NCBI GenBank assembly: GCA_903813345.2
Contig: CAIIXF020000009.1
Location: 17,759,759 to 17,823,758, forward strand
DNA length: 64,000 bases
Direction: 5' to 3'
From: Owenia fusiformis
Taxonomy: Eukaryota > Annelida > Polychaeta > Sabellida > Oweniidae
Both the position numbers and the translations under genes were made by a program. The notes under the pieces were generated by a model that saw only the letters and a program-made list of their open reading frames with translations, had not been told where the DNA came from and ran no database searches. Numbering within the stretch: position 1 is the stretch's first letter; each line of letters begins with the position of its first letter. Positions 38,580 to 51,039 of the stretch are shown in pieces.

Positions 38580-40131
38580 CAGGGTGGGCCAAAAAAACAC
38601 CCCCCTAGCCAACATTCCTCATAAATATTCATTTTTTAACATGCACACCACCAATGATATATCATTTTAAAGATAATTTAATTTGCAACAAAGTGATATA
38701 TAATAGAACAATTTTCAACAACTCTGGCTCGAGATATAACTATTTATGTGACATGGGGGTCAAAAAACACCTTTTCAATTTTTATAGATTTCGCGAACAA
38801 TAGCCTATTCCTACCAAATTTTACCATTCAGTTAAAAATTGCAACATTGTCATGAGTCTTTCATAATTGGGTATTATATATTGTTTTCATTCAGTTTTTG
38901 AACCACACATGCTTAATATACAAGTGTATGTTTATAAAACTAAATTATTTCTTCTTTAGTGTGTCCAAGTATGGCTCAATACACCCACCTCCAGACCCAT
39001 CCTCTGATTGGAATTTTCGCCTCAGATGCGGAAGCCATTGGTTGATGGCATAATTGGATGTAGGCAAAAGTACCATTCAACTGCTAGTTATTATTTCTTT
39101 TAGTTCCTCTACATCCCAGATAGGCTGAATATCTTTAAATACTATCTGTTCTAGATGCCCCCCGGGTATGGTAATCAACATTATTGGCATCTGGACTGCC
39201 AGTAAGCCATTTGTCTGAGCTATTTGTATGGTGACATTTCGAATTTCCAAAAACATTAGAACTGTGATGGAGCACTGTCCTATCAGAAAATGAAATTTCT
39301 TTCAAGTGTTTTTTATATCCTTGAGTATTCCTTTTTTAACACATCATTTCATTAATATACAGAGTATATTTTTGCTCCTGGTTCAACAAAAACAGGACCT
39401 GCACAGTCTTTCCTTTTAGGGAAACACTGAGTGGACATCATTATCCTTTCAGAAAAATGTCATCTCGATTTGATTAGCCTTTTGTTGCAAATGACACTTT
39501 TCTTGCTTACTGATATATAGAGTATGTCCTGTTGATTACATGTATAGTACTTGGGGCATTTAGAACAGTTGGACTATGAAGATCCCTATCCCATCAGGGG
39601 TGTAGACAAACATAAAGAATGAATAATTAGGAGTTGGATATGGAACTTCCGCAGAGATCCCTCAATTATACCAATGGCTTTTGCACTTTAAGTGAATAAT
39701 CCGATCAGAAGATGGATCTGGGGGGGTCTATTGAGCCATATTTAGACAGACTGAAGAAGAAATGAATTAGTTTTATAAGCATACATGTATATGGAGCATG
39801 TGTGGTTCAGAAACTGAATGAAAACAATATAATAATACCCAATTATGAAAGACTCATGACAATGTTGCAATTTTGAACTGAATAGTAAAATTTGGTAGAA
39901 ATAGGCAATTGTTCGCGAATTTGATGAAAATTGAAAAGGTGTTTTTTGACCCCCATGTCACATAAATAGTTATATCTCGAGCCAGGGTTGTTGAAAATTG
40001 TTCTATTACATATCATTTTGTTGCAAATTAAATTATCTTTAAAATGGCATATCATTGGTGGTGCGCATGTTAAAAAATGAATATTAATCAGGAATATTGA
40101 CTAGGGGGGGTGGTTTTTTTGGCCCACCCTG
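38580..40131. mobile_element. Foldback of two inverted Tc1/mariner-like 3' ends
   Basis: The ends are CAGGGTGGGCCAAAAAAACA and its complement; the arms extend about 500 bases each. Each arm encodes the same putative transposase C-terminus facing outward. On the minus strand (stop at 38945-38947) it ends GGGCIEPYLDTLKKK; on the plus strand (stop at 39763-39765) it ends GGSIEPYLDRLKKK. The central 600 bases have no intact catalytic domain. The structure is two 3' halves joined head to head, not a normal autonomous copy with short terminal repeats. Family assignment rests on terminal motif and tail only. Confidence 0.7.
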
Positions 40132-40666
40132 TATATTGAGTCATTTTTACCTATAAATTGCCTTAAAATCTATGTATGTATGGATTTCCCATGTAATAAC
40201 TGGCATGATACCTGTTACATTGCCATTTCAAGTATGCTGACACACTTCATAAAGAATTTAAAGTAAACTGCACTCACTCAAATAGACTAATAGTTCATCA
40301 ATTTTACACTGATCAAGACATTGAGGGCTACCTCTGCCTAATGTTGAATTCATATTTCATGTAATTCAGTTCTTATAATGATAATTGTTACTTTACTAAT
40401 ACAAAGTTATATATTGCCATGTACTGTATAGAGATGCTCTACTCAGAGACTTAGGTTGGAGACCAATTATGAATGTTATAGATAAATGTGAAATAGATTA
40501 CTCTATTACATCACTGACATATTCCTCACTCTCTGATTGGTCCATGTCCTACACATGATTAAAAAATAACAAGCGATATTCAACAGAAGTCACATGACAT
40601 GACCATTGAATATCAAATGATATTAACCAGTCCGACTTAGTCCACTGTAATTCTAATTTTATATGT

Positions 40667-40736
40667 ACCTGTGACATTTTCACAAGATAATATTCCACTA
40701 GCTTCGTGGAATATCATTTGTGAAAGATGCACAGGT
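40667..40736. repeat. 70-base near-perfect hairpin, part of a dispersed repeat
   Basis: ACCTGTGACATTTTCACAAG then ATAATATTCCACTAG pairs with CTTCGTGGAATATCATTTGT then GAAAGATGCACAGGT. The right arm and following bases (GTATTCACCTCAATA) recur at 52850-52902. Confidence 0.7.
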
Positions 40737-40879
40737 ATTCACCTCAATAGATTATTAAATATTTGTACATTGTATTATTCATTTGAAAAATAGATCCAAA
40801 AGTTTTCATATTTTTTACATTGTGATGCAATTTTATTTTAAAGATGTGAAAATTTGACACATAAAACATAATTATATTT

Positions 40880-41105
40880 AACACGTTTAATGAATAAACA
40901 CAAGGAGCACACGTGTCTCAAACTCGCAACCTCGTGGTTATGGCGCCCAATCGCCTAGCCAATCGCCTACCCTGAATGTGCTGGCGCTCAAGCCCTCTCG
41001 GCCAACTTGACAACCCCAAAAAAGGTTGTTTTGTTAGTCGATCTGACTAGAGGTAGCTGATGTTAACGCTCAGACACACCAGAGGAAGCACCCTACCCTT
41101 TTTTT
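40880..41105 (-). repeat. tRNA-derived SINE-like element
   Basis: On the minus strand GGCTAGGCGATTGGGCGCCA resembles a tRNA D-arm/A box. About 30 bases on, GAGGTTGCGAGTTTGAGAC resembles the B box. The element is bounded by a T-rich run at 41100-41110 on the plus strand. A true tRNA is unlikely because acceptor-stem pairing is not evident. Confidence 0.5.
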
Positions 41106-41178
41106 TTTAATATATCGACACATTGGGCACATATATAAGTAGTACATTGAATATACAGGTCGTATATTAATTTGAGAT

Positions 41179-42921
41179 TCATCTAGTAGAGTGATTGTTT
41201 ACATGTTTACTTTTCAATTCAGTATCGTCTTCAGTTTGTTCACTTATACTGTCCAATCCTTTGTCAGAATTTAAAACATGTCCATTTCCAATGGGATCCA
41301 TTTCAATATGAGTGTCTCTATCATGTCTGTCATTGTAGGATCTTTCTGGATTAATAAGAGGTCGCTGTACTTCTGGAAATTAAATACTGTTATTTATTTT
41401 TACAGGCACCATCTTAAGTTTGAAAATATGTTCTTATCATTCATTTACTATTGTTCATGACTTTAAAAGTTATTTTAGAGACTTTTGAAAAAAAACTTAA
41501 GGAAAAAAATTGTCCGATTTTTATTTTTCAAATATTCGAATTTTCGCCAATTTTCAAATAAAAGTAAGTTTTTTTCATAATCAAATATTCAACCATTCAG
41601 TGCAAAACTTATTATTTAGGTTGCAAACATGATTTGAAAAAAATTCAAAATTTTTTTAATTCAACTTTTTCTAAATATGCTAAGCTTTCAAAATAAACCA
41701 ATGTTGATTGTCTTATCTAGATTGAAAAGAAGAATATATTGTGTTTTAGATATTATTGTACCATTGGTTTCTATGAACCACTTTCATGCATAGATGAGTT
41801 CATTTCTCGCTTATTTAACAACCGATTCAAAATACGTTGTTATATAACAACATACCTGTAAAATGATGTCCTCCCATGACAGAACTTGTTTTGTGGATAT
41901 TGTGTCCTTTTGCAGTCTTCATGATTTTCTTTTGTTCTTCCTCCTTTGTGGTTTCCTCCTTTCGTTTAGTAATATATAACTTCATTGCGAAAATTGCTAC
42001 AATTGATGCAACAGTTCCAAATAGGCACAGTGCTCCGAAACATATCAGTAAGCCTATTACTATGTATGGTGGAATCGTTATAGTTGATGAACTTGCTAAT
42101 GGATTGAAGTGGGTGTTTATGGCAGATTGTCCTGAGGATTGAATGCTGTTTGGTTTACTTTCCTCCTGTATTTTCTCTTGCTGTTCTATGTACAACCAAA
42201 CTGAAATGATATAAACAATTAAATTATTGGAAATATCTAGGCTATTAGATAAAAGGAATAAACAAAATGTGAGTCAAAATAATCTTCATTTTCATCATTC
42301 TTAATTTTGTGATATCATTATTGGAATGTACATGCAAAATTATATTATAAAATATGGTTTCAAAAATTGTACATCAACTTTGCATTGAGATTGAAATTGA
42401 GATTTCTAAGTTGGTTATAATGTTCCCCATTCAGCCTTTGCTATAATATCTTGAAAAAAGAATTATATTTTCTTGTATTGAACTTAACAGATAATATACT
42501 ACAATATGTAGTACTATTCAACATTGAACTGATTAAGTAATTCTTTCATAAGTATTTGTTGTATGTTTTGATATTTGTTTGTTTTGTAATTTTATCAAAC
42601 AAAAAATGTTTTAGTCCCTCCATCTCATATGTTACCTGGGCAAACTTCATAACAACGTTTTTCCAATTGTGTTAGTCCCTTGACCCTACTCTCAGAGCAA
42701 AAGTCTGTACATCTACTACACTTGTCAACTCTGTCATCGCAGAAATGTGTCCGCTGATCACATTCAAGTTGGGATTTTCCTCCACATTTCCTGATCCAAT
42801 GTTTGTCTACATCAGTGATGTCAGCATTATTAGTGATGTCAGCATTATCATCAGTGGATACTGTCATAAAATTCAGAACTGGGAGTAGCAAAACAAACCC
42901 GATTTTAAGGAATGTCTTCAT
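41179..42921 (-). CDS. Type I membrane protein with single TNFR-like cysteine-rich domain (long tail)
   Basis: Exons 42636-42921, 41856-42200 and 41179-41372 (TGA) encode 274 residues. Residues 1-22 form a signal peptide (MKTFLKIGFVLLLPVLNFMT). Cysteines at 46, 54, 61, 68, 71, 75, 90 and 94 give C-x7-C-x6-C-x6-C-x2-C-x3-C-x14-C-x3-C, a TNFR-like domain with a long penultimate loop. A stalk rich in Ser/Gln/Glu follows, then a membrane helix at about 140-168 (PPYIVIGLLICFGALCLFGT). The 105-residue tail is Lys/Glu-rich near the membrane, then acidic with SISEQTEDD near the end, which loosely resembles TRAF2-binding cores. Single-domain TNFR relatives include Fn14 and BCMA. It is divergently paired with a paralogue at 45221, sharing cysteine spacing and the phase-1 junction after the last cysteine. 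No death domain is present. A ligand cannot be inferred. Confidence 0.8.
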
Positions 42922-42968
42922 TTTTATGAAATTTGTTGATGAAATCAGACTTTCAGTGGTGTCTTTGT

Positions 42969-42976
42969 TTTATATA
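42969..42976 (-). promoter_or_regulatory. TATA box of the minus-strand TNFR-like gene
   Basis: The minus strand reads TATATAAAAC about 50 bases before the ATG at 42921, leaving a 5' UTR of about 20 bases. Confidence 0.6.
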
Positions 42977-42979
42977 CTA

Positions 42980-45220
42980 CTGAGATTGCTTAGTCTGGAT
43001 TTTTTTAGTAGTCATTCAAAAAGCTATGATTCATGGGAGTGGTATTCCCATTTTAAAGTCCAGAGTGGGAGTGTTGAAAACAAGTATGTCATTCCTTAAA
43101 AATAAACATTATTTTCATAAACAAGCTATTTTTTATTCTATTCAATCCAGTATTTATTAGCTTTAAATGGAAAAATATGATTTAAATGGTTTAGTATATT
43201 TAATGTGCTCTTCTATATTCCACATATTCACATAGATTTATAGCAGAACACAGTAACATAATACACCTATTAACCTAATGCAATAATATTAGGGATTTCC
43301 ATCTGAACTATTTTGAGTGGTTAGTCAGTGTTAACATTGTAGAAAGATCTTGACATTCAAATCTATAAAAGATAAAGTATACCTGTTCAAAGTCCTCTCT
43401 CTTTTAATACCAATGTTTTTCAAGGTGTAATAGTTGTATTACAGAAACTATGATCTAATACATTTGATACATATATCTGATCTGTGTATACATTTTCAAC
43501 AAATCTCAATGTATAAATACATGTTAATGAAATTGAATTAAATCAGTAAATGTGATTTAAAATACATCTGCAAGAGAGATTTATTATAAGAGCTGAGTAG
43601 CAAATAAGAATTTGCTGATCACAAAACTTACAATGAGTCATTGGAATTTTGCAAGAAAAATCAATAGTCTATTGAACAGTATATATATTGTTGATACCTT
43701 GACTATTGTGCATGGATTACTTATTTATAATATGATTTTAGTGATGTGTGGAATTTGTGTAAATTTAAATAACACTTATACTGGACTTGGGAGTTAACAG
43801 ATACAAGTAGAAAATATCTGGAGTAAATTATCTCATAAAACTAACACTGGCAGTAACATCATAAAGTCCCATGTTCTAATAGAAGGAATCCCCAGGCAGC
43901 AAAAACAACTTGATAAATAAGTTTTATGAGATTACTCTATATCTAAGAACCTCCTGAATTGATTTTATTAAGAATATTATCTAAGAAAACTTATTGTTTG
44001 ATATTATTTATTTGACAATAAATTTTATAGCAGTGGCACTGAGAGATGTGTCACTGTTTACATTATACAAACAAGTATGGAAAGCAGAATTATCACTAAA
44101 ATAATTTACCCATTAATTATGTATCAAGTCAAACTAATTCAAATGGTTGATCTCTTGAATTGAAATGTAAAATATATTTTAATTGACATTTTGAGTGCCA
44201 AGGGCAAAGATAGCAACTGAATAAGTTCAAGGGTTGAGACCTGGATTTTCATAAAATATGTATCACCATGCATACAAGTATAAGACAAATACTTCATTAT
44301 ACGTTCATTGGCACGCTGAGATCAGGTATCCATAGTGTAGTTTAGCTTTATTAGAGGTTTCAATTGATGCAATGTTTACTCCATGTATACCTGTAGAGCC
44401 ATAAACTGCCCGAGAACAGCTGTTTTTTGCAGCAATAGCTGGCAGCCAGCCAAGATGTCATGTTGACATTATCTGCACTTTGTGTAGGGGTGGCCTCATC
44501 CAGTGTCCTCCCAGGCCATGTTAGTTGATATCTGAAATAACATTATCCACACACATTTCATTTCAAAGTTAACAGTTAGAATTGTGTTCATGTCTTAGAT
44601 TCATTTCTATCATTGTTTATCTTCCCTGTGGTTTTATTCTCAATAGAGTTCATTTTTCCAGAATAAGTTTGTGTTGAAAATTATAGTCTGCGGTTATGAA
44701 TCAATCATCTCTTAAATTTTGTCTAAGTGTCAAGTTTTTCTATTGAGACTACAATGTGCTGATGGCTTAATGATAAAACACAGTCAGTACAGTACTGATT
44801 GATGTGGAGGTCCCTGAACACGTGGAACATCCTATTTCAACATCTCGACCTGATTTCACAATAGCAGCTCAATAAATGTACTTCTCGTGAATAATGCTCT
44901 TTTTTATTCCTGCACAATTACTCCTATATGTCATAAAAGTCCCTGGATTTATTAGTTGTATATAGGAAATTCTACTCCAAGCACTGAATCAGCTGTGAGT
45001 GTTGTTTACAAGCTGTCAGACTTGAAATCAGGCCATTTGGTTGTAAAAAGAAAGTGTGTTAGTTTGTTAGTTGACACGAGCTAACGCTGAGGTGACACTT
45101 GCAATTGAAATTGATTAGAATAGTTATGAACAAGTGTTTACATAACAAATATACTGAGTTTATTTGAGTTAATAGTATACAAGAAACACTTTGCAGATTT
45201 ACGAAAAAAATAATAGTTAG
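42980..45220. other. Shared upstream region of the divergent receptor pair
   Basis: 2.2 kb of AT-rich DNA without a convincing gene. Short open frames (for example 43612-43797 plus) lack coding character. It must contain the promoter of the plus-strand receptor; no strong TATA was seen directly before 45221. Confidence 0.5.
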
Positions 45221-47652
45221 ATGGAGAAAATATCAGAAAGTACTATGTTTTTGTTTCTTGTTGGATTATGTGCAGTGTATAGTGCAGCACTTCCTTTGAC
45301 TATATCAGACACATTTGGTGAGAAAGAAACATTGACTCAGGAATGCGGCGCAATCAAATGTGATGCAAAAACGCAATACTGCAATATCACAACTCAAGTT
45401 TGTGGGGATTGTGCTGCAACATGCATGTTAAAACTCCACCTTGATATTTCTACAAAAGTCTGGTGTTACAAACATTGTGCTGGTAAGTTTTATATTTAAG
45501 TTATTTATTGTGTTCTGGCAGGAATGTCGTTGTCACAAATCTCATTGTCATAAATGCCCTTATCGTGGGCACAAATTAGGAACCTGGGTTCTCATTGGGA
45601 TGGTATACATTTGTTGTATTTTCATTGTGTCTATATGTTTTGCAGTGAAGCCACTTTTAAAAAAGTGCTAAATTTAAATTCTGGAGTGAATATTTACAAC
45701 ATTAAAAATGGTACTCTGAATACTCAATTCTGGCTGTATTATAACAGGTTGGATGTATTGATATCAAAGCATATCAGGCTATCAGCTCAGTTTACAAGGT
45801 ATACTAAGCTAGGGTAGTACATACAGAATAGAAAACCAATAGACTTATAGATTATTGAATGTGTAAAAAGGTTACATGGAATCATTGTTTGCTCTTCAAT
45901 TTCATACAAGAGTATAGAACCTAAACTATTATTGTGTAACCAGATCATGCCAATAATGTCCATGGTCCACACGGTTGTAGACAGCTTTCAGTCAGGGGTG
46001 GGGGGGTGCGATTACTGCATAACCAATTCAAAATAAAAATAAGATTTTTTTTGAATTTTGCAGAAATTGATGCAACTTCCTTCAAAATTGAGCTAGAAGC
46101 TTCAAATAAAAAGCATTTTAAAGCTCTTTTCTTCTTCTATCTCATGCTATTGCATTCCATCACACCCCCTGGCTACGTCTATGCTCCAGCAACTTGTTGT
46201 TCATTTGTCTGCAAGGCATAAGTACATTGTATGTATTTATTTATTTGTAGATTACTGTTATGTATTTTATAAATATTTTAAAAAAGATTGTTGTGGAGGG
46301 CCTATAAGCTAGTTAATAAATACATCGAGGGAAACATGAGAATTATAATGAGGATGCTAGGATTTCAATTTCAAGAAGCAACCATGTCATCTAGAGCTTG
46401 TTATCTTGAAGTTAGAGAGAGCTTGTATCAATAACATTATTTGATAAGATTAATCAAGGTCTAAAAAGTTGTTAATAATAAAATCTGTATGTTTAGTACA
46501 AAAGTACAATGTTCAAGGGGGTGATAAAAACCGGAGCTGATGATGTAACAGATATAAATTCTGTAGCAGAGTCAATGATCTCATAAAATTCTATGATCTC
46601 CAATTTTTAAGTTGAAAACATAAACATGATAAGGCAGTTGTAATTAATGTTATGTCTATTACACCATTGATTCCCAGTGTTTATAGAAATGGTAACACAG
46701 TTAGACACTCATATATTTATGAGATACCTGGCACATTATCAAATATGTAATAGTTCCTGAGTGAAAATCCCATGATGACATGATACTCTAAAACTAGAAA
46801 AACACAAACTTGGTTAAGTACACTTATGTAATATATTTAGTAAGCATAATTTGACTGAAAGAAGCAACCAATGATAAATCAGATTAAATAATGACAGCTT
46901 AAATGGTATAAGTATTGCAAATATAATGATGGAGATATTTTTAATATGAATATATGCTGAGCTCATTTGCCATTTTGTTTATTTGTTTGTTTAGTGATCT
47001 CATGTTATTGATGAGGATCCACATCCGAATGTTAAACAACATCCTACTAACTTTAACAGACTTGTTTATTTACCCAGCATGGATGAAGCTGTTTATCTGT
47101 AAATAAAGTATTGATCATAGTATTCTGAATTTTGTAAAGTTTATATTGATGACCCCAGCTTTTAAGATAGTTATGGCACTGATCTTTTTTTAAGTTTACT
47201 TGTGAATGCTATATCTGTAGTAGAGTAGCAGCCACTCTCTATAAAGCTCATGGGACTGTAAAACTTTCTAATCTTCATTGGTATTATATGCATTAGACTT
47301 CCTCACCTGATTTATAAATACAAACATTTTGAAATGCAAAATAGTTTAAGACTGTTACATGTATGTTTTATATTTTTCAGTGTATGTGATCCTTCAAGAG
47401 AAAGATACAGATGACGGTAATGCTGTTAACTGTGCCCTGTTCACGCGGCTTTCCCCCTACATCATCATCTTTATGATCATATTCACTGCCATGGTGATCA
47501 TTTTCATCACAGAGAAGGTCTACATGTGCTGGAGGGACAAGAAGGGCTGCTGTAATAAACAAAAATCTGTTCAACGTGTAAAACGATGGAATATTGTCAA
47601 AGTAAAAAGTCCAAGAATACAAGAAATGCAAACCTTGAATGGTGTTGACTAA
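45221..47652 (+). CDS. Type I membrane protein with single TNFR-like cysteine-rich domain (short tail)
   Basis: Exons 45221-45482 and 47381-47652 (TAA) encode 177 residues. The signal peptide is MEKISESTMFLFLVGLCAVY and following AALP. Cysteines at 42, 47, 54, 61, 64, 68, 82 and 86 give C-x4-C-x6-C-x6-C-x2-C-x3-C-x13-C-x3-C, the same spacing as the minus-strand partner from the second cysteine on. The segment KCDAKTQYCNITTQVCGDC fits the start of the TNFR domain pattern. After the phase-1 junction both proteins resume with V[WY]... and a QQEK/QEK motif. The membrane helix is about 113-131 (PYIIIFMIIFTAMVIIFIT), followed by a Cys/Lys-rich tail of 46 residues ending LNGVD. The tail is shorter than and unlike that of the partner. 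Family identity is an inference from cysteine spacing; other small cysteine-rich receptors remain possible. Confidence 0.8.
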
Positions 47653-49010
47653 CATTTAAAAGTTAATTTGAACTGTCTTAGAACACATTCTTCAACCAAT
47701 GCAAGTGTCAAGGATTTGAGTGACTTTAAACACTGCCAGACAGACACATGTACATTCATACTTGTACATATGACACTATAGCAATGGATAGGTTAGATTA
47801 TTAAAGTACACTTCTTTTAATTGAGGAAGTCAAGAGTAGAAGAGTAGTTCAAAGCTCTATTTTGTATAAATGATTTATACCATTGGCTTACAACATAGTT
47901 CTTAGTCCACAACCTGTTGACAGTCATAGGTCATTGTGCCTTAAACCTGTAAACAATCAGCATGTTGATTATGACCTGAATCCATATCATTTGATCTCAT
48001 CAATAATCAATGATTTATTAGTGTTTATTGATTAGCGTAAACGTTTTCACTTTTATAACTTGAAGGGTAGTATAATGTACCTCAGGACCACAATCATGGC
48101 CCACAGAAACTGGAGGAAATTGAGTACAGGTTTTATGACGACAACACTATTAGTCAACAGCCTGTTTCTCCCGATCTTTTTTAGAAAAGGCTTGATTTTG
48201 TTTTCTGCTTGGTGCATATTTTAATTGATGAGCTTGAACTTAAAGGAAATAAGAGTTTGTAAAACAGCTGTAGAAAAAGTATGCCAAAGTGTAATGTTTT
48301 GTTTAAAAAACATCATTTTATTTCAGAATGTTATGTTTAGCATGTTACTCATGATTAACCTGATTGGTCGAAGAAGATGTATTGTTTACTTTAAAATAAG
48401 ACTCAATTATAATCAAGTTTTGTCTTGAAAGTATAGATAATATCTTATTTTCGCTTTTTTCTGTATTTCTTTACTTATTGTATTATTATAGCCTTCATAA
48501 TAAAACATGTCAATGTAACCATATGAAATATAAGTTTGGGTTTCACTGTTACCAGATAAATGCAACAATTAACAATTTGCCTTTATTTTCATTGACTTTT
48601 AACAAACGAGACCTCCTTGTGATTTCCCAATTTAAAAGCATGAACAACATTACATCCTGATTTTATTACCCTATGAATAATGTGCTTAATGTTTTATAAT
48701 GTTAGATGTTGTACATTTTAAATAAAAACTGGGGAATTTCCAATGTACATGTAAGAAGAATCACTTTTTAAGATATCTACACTTTGACATGATTTTGCAA
48801 GTGCCATCTATATTCATGTAAATAGGTCCATATTGTATGTTGAATATCAATGTTAAATTTATTTTTACAATTTGTTTATACTTAAAAATATTGTCATATG
48901 CGAATAAACACTCCAAAATACAATGAAACGCTGTCTGTATATTGAGAATGAGGATTCATACAGATTAGACAGGCCCATAGTCAGTTTTTGCCTTACTGCT
49001 CTCGTAAAAT
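47653..49010. other. 3' flank of the plus-strand receptor gene
   Basis: No gene seen. Candidate AATAAA signals at 48499-48504 and 48721-48726 could end the receptor transcript, giving a 3' UTR of 0.85-1.1 kb. Confidence 0.4.
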
Positions 49011-49078
49011 ATTACCCTGCGTGCAGAGTCTAGTTAAACTACACTCTGCCTAGTTGAGACCATATTACAGTTTAGTAG

Positions 49079-49246
49079 CCCCGCCCCCACGACGGGTACC
49101 GGTGACAGTTTGGGTAATAAATCACTTTCTTCCACCATTCAGCGAGCTTGAAGAACCATACGCCAAATGCGTTCTAATTAAATATGCGCATGGCATTGGT
49201 CAATTCCGGGCTCAACGATGACGTCAGAAGGAATGACCATATATAG
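49079..49246 (+). promoter_or_regulatory. Compound promoter: GC box, CCAAT, CRE and TATA
   Basis: Within 170 bases, in a locally GC-richer island, stand CCCCGCCCCCAC (49079), an inverted CCAAT (ATTGG at 49195), a full TGACGTCA CRE (49219-49226) and TATATA (49240-49245). Transcription to the right from about 49270 is expected. Just downstream a near-palindrome GTCGGTCAAATTTGGCCGAC overlaps the start region. Confidence 0.65.
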
Positions 49247-49510
49247 AACGTCGGTCAAATTTGGCCGACGAACACTGATTGGCGCGGTGAGTTCACAGGT
49301 TTATTTTAGTTTGAAAGAGTGAAGACGAAGCTCTCTTTTAAGAAGTGAAGTCAAACGAATGCAAAGGGTAGTAAAATATGGTACATTTAATTTAAATCCT
49401 ACAACTTAAAATATGCTACATTTATCAAATAAAAAATAATTAATTATCTGGTTGTATAGTTATCTTCAGGCCCCTAACCAGAGTGGTGTGGCAGATGTGA
49501 CTGTGCAATC

Positions 49511-49702
49511 ATGCCCCTAAGAAATGTTAGAATAAACTCATTTCATGCAATTTGCACAAAAAGACTCAAACTTGCACAAAGTAACTCAAACTCTCCCCCA
49601 GATCAAAAGATGGCTATTACATTGGGCTGGTCCTTTAGGAAACCCTTTATTGTCTCTCAGTTGACTCTAGGCAGGGAACTTCAAAGATTGAATACTGAAT
49701 AG
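49511..49702 (+). CDS. Small candidate ORF (63 aa) downstream of the 49.1 kb promoter
   Basis: The ORF begins MPLRNVRINSFHAICTKRLK and lies in a putative second exon whose acceptor TTATCTTCAG ends at 49469. A leader exon could run from about 49270 to a GTAGTA donor near 49370. An AATAAA at 49936-49941 would close a 0.7 kb transcript. There is no domain, signal peptide or membrane helix. It is basic and Ser/Leu-rich (SNSPPDQKMAITLGWSF). The promoter is stronger evidence than the ORF; the transcript may be non-coding. Confidence 0.3.
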   Translation: MPLRNVRINSFHAICTKRLKLAQSNSNSPPDQKMAITLGWSFRKPFIVSQLTLGRELQRLNTE

Positions 49703-51039
49703 ACTTATTTTCACTGAATCTGATCGACTTTGGAATAGTACTTACAGAAAATATATACTCAAGTACCATTAAAGCAATTTCCTGTTATTTTATATGAAGA
49801 TATCTCCATCATTTGTTATCCACTTAAACAAGGCTTGTGATCAGGATGTGTCATAGTGTTGTATATCTGCATATCAAACTTGAATTCTGGATCAGTTGCC
49901 CTGTTGCATATTTTCCTTTATATACAGATGCATTGAATAAAATAATTGGCCAAAATCAAAATAATAAGTCCTGGTGGTTATGTTGCATCCTATATTCGAT
50001 ATCATTGAAGATCAATTGCAAGAATGAACACCAGAAATGTTGATTAAAGCAGTTCATGTAGTTCAAATTATGGTAATCTATAGGGGATATTCTATGAGTG
50101 ATTTTTATCCAAGAATGAATATAACATCTGCACATGCAAGTGTAGCAATAGAAAATTTGCCAAAATATATGGTTACCGTATATTTTTTTCAATTTTATTT
50201 TGTCATTATATCCTATGAATATCCCAGTAACTGTGGAATAATTTGCATTATTTATTTTCTTCAAATGAAATCAACATAAATATTTTGTTTCTTATAAATA
50301 AATCTTGTATTTTTAAACATCATTATTTTTACAATTTGTACATACAATGTACATGTTCTTATACATAGCACACTACACAAAACCATAAACTAACGGCATG
50401 AAAATGACAATTAAATGCAATTAGTGATCCTTGCAACCAGATCCATAAATATAGATGAAAGTATGGTATGAATATTATTAAAATTTGATAGATAATGCCA
50501 TTAAATCAAAATAATGCCACTAAATACCAAGCATAATGCAATGGTTCACAATGCTGATTTGTACTGAAGTAACACTTCCGGAATGTGAGTAGTCTTGAAG
50601 ACTTTAGTTAATATTTTGCATTCATAGAAATGTGATTTGCTCAGCCAGCAACATCCTTGAACAATACAGTTTTACACCACTGCATGAGTGAGAAGGAATC
50701 CAACTGTAAATACTATATTTGGAAACAGGAGATAGAGAAAAATTTCTAACTTTCTAAATAGAATTGTGAATTTTGTTGTCTAGGATATTGTGAATTCCAC
50801 TCTGTCAATACTATATAGATGTCACAATGTGCCTTAGACTCAGACTGTCCAATCATTTTTTTTATATATCTTAACTCTGTTCTGATCAGCTAGTGCTGAC
50901 ACCAGGCATACAGCAATACGCTACAGTCCACATTGATGTTTTGATAAAGTTGAATGTTTAAAGTATTAAAGCTTTCATTTTGCACTGGTCACCATTCATC
51001 CATCAATTGAAATGTTGTTCAGCAAATGATTTGGCATCT

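Noticed and set aside
45500-46221. Short plus ORFs in the receptor intron
   Set aside because: No conserved motifs; intron retention would replace the membrane helix that the spliced form supplies in frame.
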